Source: Paenibacillus camerounensis (GTDB lineage Bacteria; Bacillota; Bacilli; Paenibacillales; Paenibacillaceae). Taken from it: DNA of 62,571 nt. The position numbers and the translations under genes were made by a program. How positions within the stretch are numbered: position 1 is the stretch's first letter; each line of letters begins with the position of its first letter. Location: NCBI RefSeq assembly GCF_000723885.1, contig NZ_CCDG010000054.1, positions 1 through 62,571 on the forward strand, in the 5' to 3' direction. Below, piece by piece: positions 1 to 8,621 of the stretch. The notes beneath the pieces were generated by a model. It searched no databases. It was not told where the DNA came from and saw only the letters and a list, made by a program, of their open reading frames with translations.

Positions 1-48
1 AAATATAAGGATTATGGATAGCGTAAAACATATACATTCTTATATTTC

Positions 49-82
49 AAAAAAACTACTGATGAGTATCAGTAGTTTTTTT
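49..82. terminator. Bidirectional intrinsic terminator
   Basis: A perfect hairpin: seven A, then ACTACTGAT, loop GAGT, ATCAGTAGT, then seven T. The flanking A and T runs allow it to work on both strands. It lies just past the stop of the GH105 gene on the minus strand and closes the polysaccharide locus. Confidence 0.9.
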
Positions 83-105
83 AATACTATTATTTTATGA
101 ACAAA

Positions 106-1212
106 TTAGTTTACACTCTTAGTTTTAGCCAGGCTCATCTCCGCGCACATCAGCAGAAAGCCGCCTACGCCATGCAGATCATTCTCACAGGTGGGACGGG
201 CGATGTAATGGGCATATCCGCCGATGCCGGTTCCGATACAGATGTTGCCGATAACCACATAACCCTCATCATCAACCTTCAGGCTGTCAATTACGCCCTG
301 ATATCCCTTCCAGGCATATTCCATATAACGTTCGTCCAGATAACCGAAGCGGACAGCCTTGGCAATCGCATGTACATACAGGGCGGTACAGGAATTCTCC
401 AGCCAGTTATCTGGATGATCCGTCTTATCTGTCACCTGATACCATAACCCCGTTGCCGGGTCCTGGAACCTTGTCAGGGCAATCAGCAGCTCCTTCGTAA
501 TTTCTGCAAGCCGGGCCTTGTCCTTATGATTCTCCGGCATATATTCGAACATTTCCAGCAGCGCTACAGGGTACCAGCCGATAGCACGCCCCCAGAACTC
601 CGGCGCCTGCCCGGTAACCGGATCAGCCCACGGTGCCTGCTTACTGGCATCCCAGCCGTGGAACAGCAGGCCGGTCCGGGCATCATAGGTATGCTCATGC
701 ACAAGCAGCGCCTGGAACGTCATCATGTCGATGTACTCCGGCTGGCTGAAAGCCTCAGCAAACATAGCCGCAATCGGACCTGCCATATAAAGCCCGTCCA
801 GCCACATCTGGTTGGGGTAACGGTCTTTATGCCAAAAGCCGCCTTCTTCATTAACCTTCCAGCCTTTCAGCAAAGGAACCAGGGTAAACAGAGCTGTCTT
901 GTAGCGTTCATCCCACGTTTGCTTATACAGGTTGAACAGCAGCACACCCGGCTGGATATCATCCAGCTGCTCCCGGTGGAACTCCTTAATGCTGCCGTCC
1001 GGCTGTACCTGAGAGTCCACCCAGCGTTTAATATAGTCAAAGTATTTATCCTCGCCGGTCTGCTGCCAGATCTTTTCCATTCCGGACAAGAAGACGCCCT
1101 GATGATAGTGAAAATAATGCGGCGGCAGTTGCTCCGGTTCAAATTTGTGCATCAGCGCTTCACAGGCTTTTTCTCCCCAGGCGATAGGGGTTAGTACTGA
1201 TTTCTCGGTCAT
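106..1212 (-). CDS. GH105 unsaturated rhamnogalacturonyl/glucuronyl hydrolase
   Basis: A 368-residue protein without a signal peptide, so cytoplasmic. It matches the (alpha/alpha)6-barrel GH105 family (YteR/YesR type), which removes the 4,5-unsaturated uronic acid left at the non-reducing end by polysaccharide lyases. Visible family motifs are MWLDGLYM (the Asp at about residue 139 corresponds to the catalytic Asp) and FWGRAIGWYP near residue 210. Length is normal for the family. The ATG follows a clear AGGAGGAG site. It lies about 90 bp downstream of the AraC gene on the same strand and is probably cotranscribed with it. Family members act on rhamnogalacturonan and some on unsaturated glucuronic acid of arabinogalactan; which one applies here cannot be read from sequence. 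Confidence 0.9.
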   Translation of the reverse strand: MTEKSVLTPIAWGEKACEALMHKFEPEQLPPHYFHYHQGVFLSGMEKIWQQTGEDKYFDYIKRWVDSQVQPDGSIKEFHREQLDDIQPGVLLFNLYKQTWDERYKTALFTLVPLLKGWKVNEEGGFWHKDRYPNQMWLDGLYMAGPIAAMFAEAFSQPEYIDMMTFQALLVHEHTYDARTGLLFHGWDASKQAPWADPVTGQAPEFWGRAIGWYPVALLEMFEYMPENHKDKARLAEITKELLIALTRFQDPATGLWYQVTDKTDHPDNWLENSCTALYVHAIAKAVRFGYLDERYMEYAWKGYQGVIDSLKVDDEGYVVIGNICIGTGIGGYAHYIARPTCENDLHGVGGFLLMCAEMSLAKTKSVN

Positions 1213-1302
1213 GAGCGGTGCTCCTCCTCGGATTCAATTCATTCTCAACCCGATAGTAACACAGCGATCTGCGCATTTTTTGCGGAAAAGGCGTAATCCT
1301 TC

Positions 1303-2136
1303 TTATATCTTGCGGTAAAATAACGGCGGCTTCCCGGTCACCTGCCGGAATACCCTGCCGAAGTGGCTCACACTGCCGAAACCCACCTTTCGCGCGATCA
1401 AATGAGCAGGCAAGCCGGTGTCAGCCAAAAGCCTGATGGACTCCTTTACCCGTACGCTGTTCACATATTCCACAAAGGTAAATCCAGTCGCCTTTTTGAA
1501 GAACCCGCTCAAATAATACGGACTGATGAAAAAACGCTCTGCCAGCAGCTGCAGCGACAGCTTCTCCATGTAATGCTCGTTGATATACCGGACTATACCG
1601 GATATCCGCTCATGCATCGGGCTAGGGTATTCAGCCGGCTCCTCGTTGTCCTCTGTCATTCTGCGGCAGCTAAACAGGATCAGCTGCTGAACCAGTGTCA
1701 GTACAAACAGCTCAACCCCCGGCTCACCGCGCTGAACCTCGCCGATTATTCTTCTGGCCAGCTCATCGGTATACAGCCGCTCCTGTATACTGCACCGGAT
1801 GATCCGGTAGTCTGCCCCAAGCAGCGGAGCAAATACCTCCTTGCCGCCTTCCCCGCTTGGCAGCATCAGGTCCCTGTGGATGTTCACGATCAGCCGCTCA
1901 TGCTGTGGCTCAGCCGCATTCGTCGTGCGGTGAAGCACATTAGGCGACACAATCATTACATCCCCCTCTTGTATCTCCATTGTCCGGTCACGGATGAAAA
2001 ACTCTCTTTTTCCGGACAGCAAATAATAGATTTCATATGTCGGATGGAGATGAAATACCGGCATGTTATGGGACTCCGCCTGACGGTGCGTCAGCTCGAA
2101 GGTTGCATCGTTGTTGCTGAATCTTAAATCACTCAC
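1303..2136 (-). CDS. AraC-family transcriptional regulator with N-terminal cupin
   Basis: A 277-residue regulator. Residues about 15-150 form a cupin-like sugar-sensing domain (FHLHPTYEIYYLLSG, then GDVMIVSPNVLHR). Residues about 175-277 hold the two helix-turn-helix motifs of AraC proteins, ending with GFGSVSHFGRVFRQVTGKPP. The start is GTG, preceded by AAAGGAG at 8-nt spacing. It probably activates the following GH105 gene, and perhaps the wider locus, in response to a sugar. A cre-like site and a short inverted repeat lie upstream of the start, suggesting catabolite control. Confidence 0.9.
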   Translation of the reverse strand: MSDLRFSNNDATFELTHRQAESHNMPVFHLHPTYEIYYLLSGKREFFIRDRTMEIQEGDVMIVSPNVLHRTTNAAEPQHERLIVNIHRDLMLPSGEGGKEVFAPLLGADYRIIRCSIQERLYTDELARRIIGEVQRGEPGVELFVLTLVQQLILFSCRRMTEDNEEPAEYPSPMHERISGIVRYINEHYMEKLSLQLLAERFFISPYYLSGFFKKATGFTFVEYVNSVRVKESIRLLADTGLPAHLIARKVGFGSVSHFGRVFRQVTGKPPLFYRKI

Positions 2137-2164
2137 TTGGGTTTCTCCTTTTAGAACGGCTCTC

Positions 2165-2209
2165 AGATAGCTGATCTATCTCCTTTACAGCTTATCGTAA
2201 GCGCTTGCT
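2165..2209. promoter_or_regulatory. cre-like site and inverted repeat upstream of araC-type gene
   Basis: At 2196-2209 CGTAAGCGCTTGCT matches the CcpA catabolite-responsive consensus (TGWAANCGNTNNCA) at 12 of 14 positions. At 2165-2181 AGATAG and CTATCT form a small inverted repeat around CTGAT. Both lie 30-75 bp upstream of the AraC start. On the minus strand the cre-like site sits between a possible TTGTGG -35 and a CGATAA -10, but that promoter is weak. Confidence 0.5.
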
Positions 2210-2218
2210 TAATACCAC

Positions 2219-2256
2219 AAAAAAGTCCCGGACCGGAAGGCTCCGGCCGGGACTTT
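2219..2256 (-). terminator. Intrinsic terminator after mutarotase-like gene
   Basis: Arms AAAGTCCCGG (2222-2231) and CCGGGACTTT (2247-2256) form a GC-rich hairpin. On the minus strand it is followed by six T. It ends the importer operon that begins near 6817. Confidence 0.9.
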
Positions 2257-2266
2257 ACAGCAGCGT

Positions 2267-3217
2267 TTACTTAAAAAGCTTCATCATATTGTCCAGCCCG
2301 TTGCCCAGCGTCAGCTCCATATGCCAGGAAAAGGATGAACGGGGCGGGATCAGCCGGGCTGTTCCATTGTGCACTGCCATATCCAGCGAATCATAATAGC
2401 CGATGCCCGGCTCCAGCGCACAGGTTACCCGGTCATTAAACATCCCTTCATCTACCCAGATGCCCAAGTAAGGTACTTTATCCGGCGGAACCGTCAGGCA
2501 CAGGAAGTCACCGCTATGTTCACCATATAAACCGGAGCAGCCCTGGGGAATATTCCCCGGGTAATACAGCTTTCTGCCGTCTCCGGTCACCGCCGGAGAA
2601 ATCAGTGACAGCTGATCCCAATTGTAAAGCCCGCCGGTATTCAGACCAAGCCCGCCGTACACACACAACAGCTCTTTCATGGTCTCTGGAATAACCACCC
2701 GTGTCGGCTCAGTGACTGCAAACTGCGGGTGCGGCACCCATAAAAAAGGCAAGGTTTCGTCACCCGGATTGTCGGCATGATAATCAAACCGGATGGTGTC
2801 TGCGGAAGGACAGGAAATGGTTCTGGTGAACAAATACGGAACCGCGGGTCCGCGTACAGAGCTGATAATTGAATCTGCACTTAGCCTGCAATCCCAGGGA
2901 AGCGGCCATATTTCCCCATGATCAGGGATAACGCCCTTCGCCCCTATATCCCAATGACAGCTATTTATTGTCGGAAAACACTCATCCCAGCCGCTCATAT
3001 CCCCCTCCCCAAAGGAGGAACCATACTCCGGCTTCCGCAGCCCGCGCAAGCCGGAGTCAAGCAGCCATTCCTTCCCGGCAGGTTTGTACACAATCGAAAC
3101 CAGCTTACCGCCAATTTCCGGTACGGCTTCCAGCCTGATCTCTTCGCTTTCAAGCACAACAGAGTTGAAGCCTTTATAAGTCGAAGCGGTAGTATTAAGC
3201 GGATTGTTCGGTGTCAT
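2267..3217 (-). CDS. Aldose 1-epimerase (galactose mutarotase)-like protein
   Basis: A 316-residue cytoplasmic protein with the pattern of the galactose-mutarotase-like fold: an early VPEIGGKLVSIVYKP strand, a DHGEIWPLPW segment near residue 120 carrying the conserved His, WVPHPQFAV with a second His near residue 190, and ALEPGIGYYDS near the C terminus. Such proteins interconvert sugar anomers or epimerise carbohydrates; the exact substrate is unknown. The start is ATG after AAGGAAG. It begins 12 bp after the stop of the solute-binding gene, so it is the last gene of the importer operon and presumably acts on the imported sugar. Confidence 0.7.
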   Translation of the reverse strand: MTPNNPLNTTASTYKGFNSVVLESEEIRLEAVPEIGGKLVSIVYKPAGKEWLLDSGLRGLRKPEYGSSFGEGDMSGWDECFPTINSCHWDIGAKGVIPDHGEIWPLPWDCRLSADSIISSVRGPAVPYLFTRTISCPSADTIRFDYHADNPGDETLPFLWVPHPQFAVTEPTRVVIPETMKELLCVYGGLGLNTGGLYNWDQLSLISPAVTGDGRKLYYPGNIPQGCSGLYGEHSGDFLCLTVPPDKVPYLGIWVDEGMFNDRVTCALEPGIGYYDSLDMAVHNGTARLIPPRSSFSWHMELTLGNGLDNMMKLFK

Positions 3218-3229
3218 CAGCCTGCTTCC

Positions 3230-4843
3230 TTACTTGCCGAGAAAAGCCTTCGTCTGGGCTTCCACTTCCGCTCTCACCTTTTCAATTCCCGCTGCTTTCA
3301 GCTTGTCATTCAGTGTGGCAAAGGCTGCATCAACATCCTTAACCGATCCGATTGTAATCGGCAGATAATACTGGGAGGAGACATTCTTCAGGTTAGCGAT
3401 TTCCGATTTCACCTTCTCCGAATTGAAGGAGAAGCCGAGATAGGTTGCCGGGGCAAGCAGGTCTTTAATTTTATTGTTTAGCTCAATGTAGGAATCCGTC
3501 CACGAGACGCTTGGTTTAAAATAATCCTTGTTGACGAACCAGAATCCGGCCGCATCCGCAGGGTAGGTATTCGTCTCCGGTGTAATGCCTTCCGGCAGAG
3601 TAAGCTTGCCGTCTGCGGTAACGGCGTAGTTCTTGCCCTCGATTCCATAGTAAGCCAGGTAGACATAGGCTTCATCCTGCATAATCAGGTCAAGCGCCTG
3701 CAGGGCACGCTCCGGATTAGCCGAGTTGGCGGCGATGGCGACGCCGTTGTTCAGCCAGCTGCTGGTAGGAGCATGGCCTGTCGGAGAGAGAACAGGCATT
3801 ACGTAGGTTTCTATGCCTTTATCTGCTGCGGCGGCAAGAGTGGCCTGGATGTCGATTGAATTGCCGAAAGCAACGCCGGCCTTGCCTTCAATGAAATTAT
3901 CCTTGGAGCGGACTTTATTGGAGTACGGGTTCTTGTTCACATAGCCCGCATCGTACCATTGCTTCATCGTATCCGCCGCATATTTAAAGGCGCTTTGTAC
4001 AGGCTCGTCCGTAATGCTGAGGATTTTACCTTCAGGGTCCTCATTGTCGGTGAACAGGCCGACTGAAGAAGGATCACCGGAATCAAGCGGCGCACCAGGG
4101 TAAGCAAACTTTTCGCTGGCCAGTGCCCCAAACGGCGTAGGCAGGTCATATTGCGAATCCAGATTAAGCGGAATCATATCGGGATAATTTTGCTTCACCG
4201 CTTCAAAGTACGGAGTCAGCTCGGAGATGCGGGTCGGATTCGTAAGCCCGGCTTTATCCATAATATCCTTGCGCAGCACAATCACATTGACCTTGCGGTC
4301 CGGCGTTGTAGTAGGAATCATATACTGCTTGCCGTTCACCTCTGCTGCTTTGTAGGCAGCCGGGTCCTGATTGGCATGATATTTCGGCATATTAGTCTTG
4401 ATCATGTCTTCGTTTACTTCAAGAAACGAGCCCTTATTCGACTCTGAAACATAGAAGTTCCAGTCTGCTGTGAATACAAAGTCTACATCCTGGCCGGAAG
4501 CAAGGATCAGCGGATATTTGGAGGCCACGTCTCCCCAGCCGATATAGTTAATCTCCAGTGTAGCATTAATATCCTTTTTCAGCTTCTCGTTGAGCGCCTC
4601 CATAACCTCAGGCATGCCCTTTGGCGCTTCACCGAGCAAGAAGCCTGACAGCTTCACTTCCTTGCTGTTATCCGGCTTGCCGCTTTCTGCCGCAGGTGCA
4701 TGGGCTGCCGCTCCCGCCGGAGCATCTGTAGCCGCATTCTGCGTACTGTTATTGTTGTTCCCGCCGCAACCCGCAAGAACGGTAGTCAGCAGCATGGCTG
4801 CACTCCATACCAATAGCCCTTTTCTTTTAACCCTTGTCATCAT
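3230..4843 (-). CDS. ABC transporter extracellular solute-binding lipoprotein (LplA/YtcQ-like)
   Basis: A 537-residue secreted lipoprotein. The ATG at 4843 is chosen because GGGAGG lies 5-6 nt upstream; a longer frame to 4882 lacks such a site. The N terminus has positive residues (MMTRVKRKG), a hydrophobic stretch and the lipobox LAGC, followed by an Asn/Ala-rich linker. The mature part is a family 1 solute-binding protein of the large LplA/YtcQ type that captures oligosaccharides. It follows the two permease genes and is followed by the mutarotase. It is clearly paralogous to the protein at 8622-10202, with the shared stretches LGEAP, INATLE and NLDSQYDL/NLDSHFDL. Confidence 0.92.
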   Translation of the reverse strand: MMTRVKRKGLLVWSAAMLLTTVLAGCGGNNNNSTQNAATDAPAGAAAHAPAAESGKPDNSKEVKLSGFLLGEAPKGMPEVMEALNEKLKKDINATLEINYIGWGDVASKYPLILASGQDVDFVFTADWNFYVSESNKGSFLEVNEDMIKTNMPKYHANQDPAAYKAAEVNGKQYMIPTTTPDRKVNVIVLRKDIMDKAGLTNPTRISELTPYFEAVKQNYPDMIPLNLDSQYDLPTPFGALASEKFAYPGAPLDSGDPSSVGLFTDNEDPEGKILSITDEPVQSAFKYAADTMKQWYDAGYVNKNPYSNKVRSKDNFIEGKAGVAFGNSIDIQATLAAAADKGIETYVMPVLSPTGHAPTSSWLNNGVAIAANSANPERALQALDLIMQDEAYVYLAYYGIEGKNYAVTADGKLTLPEGITPETNTYPADAAGFWFVNKDYFKPSVSWTDSYIELNNKIKDLLAPATYLGFSFNSEKVKSEIANLKNVSSQYYLPITIGSVKDVDAAFATLNDKLKAAGIEKVRAEVEAQTKAFLGK

Positions 4844-4905
4844 TCTGGCCTCCCTTGTATCTGATAATGAATCTATATACATTCCGCAGTCTGGCGGAAC
4901 CTATA

Positions 4906-5802
4906 TCAGCCCTTGACGGCACCAATCGTGATACCGCTTACGAAATACTTCTGCACGAACGGAAAGATCAGCACAATCGGACCGGTCGCGATCACAGTCA
5001 TCGCCAGTTTGAAGGTCTCCTTCGGCATATCCAGATTGGACACATGCTGGGACATCGCAGCCGAAAGATTGATGGAAGACAGCATCTTGTACAGCAGATA
5101 CTGCAGCGGAATCAAGTGGTCCTTGTTCGTGAACATCATCGCGGTCCACCAGTCATTCCAGTAAGCCAGCGCTGTAAAAACGCCGATCGAAGCAAGCGCC
5201 GGCTTGGTCAGCGGCAGCACAATCTTCAGGAAAATCCGGAAGTCTCCGGCTCCGTCAATTTTGGCTGACTCCAGCAGCGGCTCCGGTACAGACCCGCGGA
5301 TAAAGCTGCGCAGAATCAGGATGTACATCACATTGAACATCGGCGCGAGAATCAGTACAGCATAGGTATTGGTCAAATCAAGATTGCGGCTGATCCAGAT
5401 GTAGTATGGAGCCAGTCCCCCATTGAACAGTGTTGTAAAGAACAGGAAGAAGGATAAGGCGTTACGGTGCTTCAGATCCTTGCGGGACAGGACATAGGCG
5501 GCCATCATAGAGATAAACAGCGAGAGCACCGTGCCAACTACCGTAACAATGATCGAGACCTTATAACCGTTCAGTAAGTCCGCGGGATAACGGAAAATAT
5601 AGCTGAACGCTTCAAGCGAGAAATCGCGGGGCCAGAACCAGTAGCCCTCCTGCAGAATTGCGCTTTCGGATGAAAAGGCTCCCGAGACCAGCACAATGAA
5701 CGGCAGGACACAGATTAGTGCAATGAGCCCTACGACGGTGTAGGCAATGGCTGTGAATAACGGCGCTGAGTTCAGCTTCGGGTTAACAGAGTTGCTGTCT
5801 AT
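4906..5802 (-). CDS. ABC transporter inner-membrane permease (LplC/YtcP-like), probable ATA start
   Basis: About 298 residues with six membrane segments and the binding-protein-dependent permease signature EPLLESAKIDGAGDFRIFLKIVLPLTKPAL, through which the subunit contacts the ATPase. It ends in GAVKG as in LplC/YtcP proteins. The start is unusual: the reading frame has no ATG near the expected N terminus. AGGTGA followed after five bases by ATA (5802) is the best site and gives a normal-length protein. Alternatives are GTG at 5811, which has no ribosome binding site, or TTG at 5886, which lies inside the upstream gene. It is the second gene of the importer operon. Confidence 0.88.
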   Translation of the reverse strand: MDSNSVNPKLNSAPLFTAIAYTVVGLIALICVLPFIVLVSGAFSSESAILQEGYWFWPRDFSLEAFSYIFRYPADLLNGYKVSIIVTVVGTVLSLFISMMAAYVLSRKDLKHRNALSFFLFFTTLFNGGLAPYYIWISRNLDLTNTYAVLILAPMFNVMYILILRSFIRGSVPEPLLESAKIDGAGDFRIFLKIVLPLTKPALASIGVFTALAYWNDWWTAMMFTNKDHLIPLQYLLYKMLSSINLSAAMSQHVSNLDMPKETFKLAMTVIATGPIVLIFPFVQKYFVSGITIGAVKG

Positions 5803-5833
5803 GGTAATCACCTGCTTTTTTAAGATAATAGGA

Positions 5834-6817
5834 TTAGAACAAGGCCTGGTCTTTATCGTATCTGCGTACCATCCAGTTGGCGCCAAGGATAATAATCAGC
5901 GTCAGCACGGATTGGTAGAACCCGACGGAGGAAGCCATTCCGAAATCGGCTGTACCCATCAGCGAGCGGAAGGCCAGCGTATCAATAATATCTGTAGCGT
6001 CCATCAGCAGCCCGTTGTTTCCGATTAACTGATAGAACATATCGAACTCACCGCGCATAATCCGGCCCAGTCCAAGCAGCAGCAGAATGATCATGGTCGG
6101 CTTCAGCAGCGGCAGGGTAATCTTCGTTATTTTCTGGAATTTCGTCGCACCGTCAATCGTGGCTGCTTCATAGATTTCCTGGTCGATTCCGACGATGGCT
6201 GCCAGATACAGCACACTGCCGTAGCCGACCCATTTCCATACATAGAGGAACGGAAGAATGAGATACCAGTACCAGGTCGTCGAATAAATATCGATCGCTT
6301 CCAGCTGAAAGGAGCCGAAGATCCGGTTAACGATGCCGTATTCATAATTCAGAAAGTTATAGACGAAGGCAGACACGGTTACCCACGATATGAAATACGG
6401 CAGAAACATTAAGGTCTGGGACAGCTTCTTGAACCATTTCTGCCTGATTTCCGAGATCACGACTGCTGCAAGAATTGAGAAAACCGTGTAGCAGGTTAAA
6501 AAAGCAAGATTGTAAATAATCGTGTTCCGTGTTACAAGCCAGGCTTTGCCTGACTGGAAAAAATAGCTGAAGTTATCCAGGCCTACCCATGGACTGCCAA
6601 AGATTCCGCCTTTTACGGTATAGGACTGAAACGCCATTACAATGCCGGCCATCGGGATATAAGCAAAGATAATAAAATATACTGCGATGGGAGCAAACAT
6701 CAGATACAGCACCCAATGGGAGCGGATATCCTTGAACCAGCTGCCTTTCAGCATGCTCCCCGGTCTTTGCGCCGCCAGTGTTCCCGCTCCTGATTTGGGC
6801 CGGGTTTTCATGTTCAC
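5834..6817 (-). CDS. ABC transporter inner-membrane permease (LplB-like)
   Basis: About 327 residues with six membrane segments, starting after a positively charged N terminus. The permease signature is EIYEAATIDGATKFQKITKITLPLLKPT; the C terminus KDQALF is typical of LplB/YtcP-partner permeases. AAGGTGA lies five bases upstream of GTG 6817; the in-frame ATG at 6811 is a close alternative. It is the first gene of an operon of permease, permease, binding protein and mutarotase that imports oligosaccharides. No ATPase gene is present, as is usual for this class, which shares a general MsmX-type ATPase. Confidence 0.9.
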   Translation of the reverse strand: MNMKTRPKSGAGTLAAQRPGSMLKGSWFKDIRSHWVLYLMFAPIAVYFIIFAYIPMAGIVMAFQSYTVKGGIFGSPWVGLDNFSYFFQSGKAWLVTRNTIIYNLAFLTCYTVFSILAAVVISEIRQKWFKKLSQTLMFLPYFISWVTVSAFVYNFLNYEYGIVNRIFGSFQLEAIDIYSTTWYWYLILPFLYVWKWVGYGSVLYLAAIVGIDQEIYEAATIDGATKFQKITKITLPLLKPTMIILLLLGLGRIMRGEFDMFYQLIGNNGLLMDATDIIDTLAFRSLMGTADFGMASSVGFYQSVLTLIIILGANWMVRRYDKDQALF

Positions 6818-6949
6818 ATTGATCACCTTCCGTCTAGTTTCTGTTAGCCTCTCTCCTCTTTTATTGTAAAAGAGCAGCCCCTCCGCCAGTAACGGGCCAA
6901 AGCTACGATAACCTTCGAAAACTTAAGGTGATGAAGCATTCCGCACGCA

Positions 6950-6987
6950 AAAAAGCAGCCGGCGGTATCACGCTCCGCCGGCTGCTT
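6950..6987 (-). terminator. Intrinsic terminator after GH43 gene
   Basis: Arms AAGCAGCCGGCGG (6953-6965) and CCGCCGGCTGCTT (6975-6987) pair perfectly. On the minus strand the hairpin is followed by a run of T. It separates the GH43 gene from the importer operon. Confidence 0.92.
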
Positions 6988-6999
6988 CACTTACAATAT

Positions 7000-8523
7000 T
7001 CAGTCTTTTGTTAACGACCAGTCGTCCACACGCAGCCAGTTGCCTGCATTCGCAACACTGTATATGCCGACCTGTGCGCTGCCGTTCGTTACTGTAATAT
7101 TGGGAATTGTAATCTCGGTCCAGTTGTTCATCACACTGTTAACCGCCGCATTTTTCTCAGTCCCGCCATAATTTTTGACAAAAATCTGGGCCACCTGCTG
7201 GCCTCCGCCGCTCTTGACCCAGGCTTTCAAGGTATAGGTGCCGTTAGGCAGACCGGATACATTCTGGTACATGCTGGCACTGTAAGCGGTATCACTATAC
7301 TGGGTCATTGAATAACGTCCAGTACGTCCGGGTGAAATGTTGGAGTTGGGATCAGCCGTGGTATTTTTCCAGTTGGACCAGCCGGTTAATGTATTGAGCG
7401 TAATCCGGTCAGCTTCGTAGCTAGGATTCATAATGTAGTTGTTCCCTGCGGCAACACTCCAGGTACCGGCTGCTGCGTCCAGATTGAATTTGCTCAGCGA
7501 GTTCAGCACAGGCTCCGTACCGTTAAAGGACAACGGCATCCACTGGTTATAGCCGAGCCCGTTGCCGGCAAAATCGCTCCAGCGGTCACCTGCGAACAGA
7601 ATCGTCGTCCCGGAACTTCCCTGTACCTGGATGAAAAAGCCGGTCTGTGACACATGCGAATAATCCTTTTCCGAATTGGCCATGACGGACTCTGCCGAGT
7701 AAGGTCCGGTTATACTTGTAGACGAAATGACATACGCATGAGAGGCATTCCAGCCGTGCAAATCTGAGGAAGCGATGTAATATCTGCCGTTGTATTTGAA
7801 CATTGCATTGCCTTCGCGTCCCCCTGACGTGCTCTGAAACACCTGGGTTGCCGGTTCAATATTCAGATAGTCGGAAGTCCGCAGCTCTGACACATAGGTC
7901 CGCGACCGCCCGCTCGCGTTGCTGAAGACCAGGTACGCTTTTCCGTTATCATCTACAAAGGTGGACTGGTCTCCGGGAAGATTGTTAACCACATTGGTGA
8001 TGGAGGTCTGGACATGATGGAAGGCAAATGTTCCGGTAGGGGTGCTGCTGGTGGCAAAGGCCACACCGCTGCCCTCAGGCCCGGCATACTGGGTAATTAG
8101 CACATACTTTTGGGTATTGGTGTTATACACAACGCCCAGCCGGCCCAGCCAGTCCGGGTCCCAGGTGGTCCCTTCGGCACCGGCTGTAATGACATTGCCG
8201 CGGAACGTCCAGTTCACAAGGTCAGTTGAGGAATAGCAGGTAACAGCCGCAAAGCTGGTATCCCCATTTTTGCCGCTCGGATTGTTGTAGTAGGTAACTG
8301 CCCCATTGTATTTCACGCCGTACCAGTAATACGTATTGCCTACTTTGAGTATGTTGCCTCCCTGCGAATAAATCGGATTGCCCGCCGTATCCTTCCAGAA
8401 TACGTCGTTGGTAATCGTTCCGGCTGCAGCCTTGGCCGGAAGCGGCCCGAAGGCAAATGCGGTAACCAGAACTACCAATGCCCATTGAAACATGATGAAC
8501 AGCCTGCCCTTTTTCATGTACAT
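7000..8523 (-). CDS. Secreted GH43 (exo-beta-1,3-galactanase-like) with C-terminal carbohydrate-binding module
   Basis: About 507 residues. ATG 8523 or 8517 fits the GAGGAAGG site; an upstream extension to 8559 does not. A signal peptide (MKKGRLFIMFQWALVVL to AKAAA) is followed by a five-bladed GH43 domain at about 35-350. The opening NPIYSQGGNILKVGNTYYWYG and CYSSTDLVNWTFRG resemble subfamily 24, whose known members release galactose from beta-1,3-galactan. Residues about 360-505 form a jelly-roll carbohydrate-binding module (NPSYEADRITLN, GLPNGTYTLKAWVKSGGG) related to the two modules in the GH53 enzyme of this locus. It has its own terminator, and a TATAAT lies upstream on the minus strand. 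No wall-anchor motif is seen, so it may be released. Confidence 0.85.
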   Translation of the reverse strand: MYMKKGRLFIMFQWALVVLVTAFAFGPLPAKAAAGTITNDVFWKDTAGNPIYSQGGNILKVGNTYYWYGVKYNGAVTYYNNPSGKNGDTSFAAVTCYSSTDLVNWTFRGNVITAGAEGTTWDPDWLGRLGVVYNTNTQKYVLITQYAGPEGSGVAFATSSTPTGTFAFHHVQTSITNVVNNLPGDQSTFVDDNGKAYLVFSNASGRSRTYVSELRTSDYLNIEPATQVFQSTSGGREGNAMFKYNGRYYIASSDLHGWNASHAYVISSTSITGPYSAESVMANSEKDYSHVSQTGFFIQVQGSSGTTILFAGDRWSDFAGNGLGYNQWMPLSFNGTEPVLNSLSKFNLDAAAGTWSVAAGNNYIMNPSYEADRITLNTLTGWSNWKNTTADPNSNISPGRTGRYSMTQYSDTAYSASMYQNVSGLPNGTYTLKAWVKSGGGQQVAQIFVKNYGGTEKNAAVNSVMNNWTEITIPNITVTNGSAQVGIYSVANAGNWLRVDDWSLTKD

Positions 8524-8621
8524 ACATCCTTCCTCGAAATGGATTATGCTGATTCGCACCCATTATATAAGGAAGCCGATTCCATGTAATAGTAAGTAAA
8601 GCTATGATTTTCTTTTAAAAC

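Noticed and set aside
526..1194. 222-residue plus-strand open frame
   Set aside because: It is a shadow of the GH105 gene in another frame, without ribosome binding site or recognisable motif.
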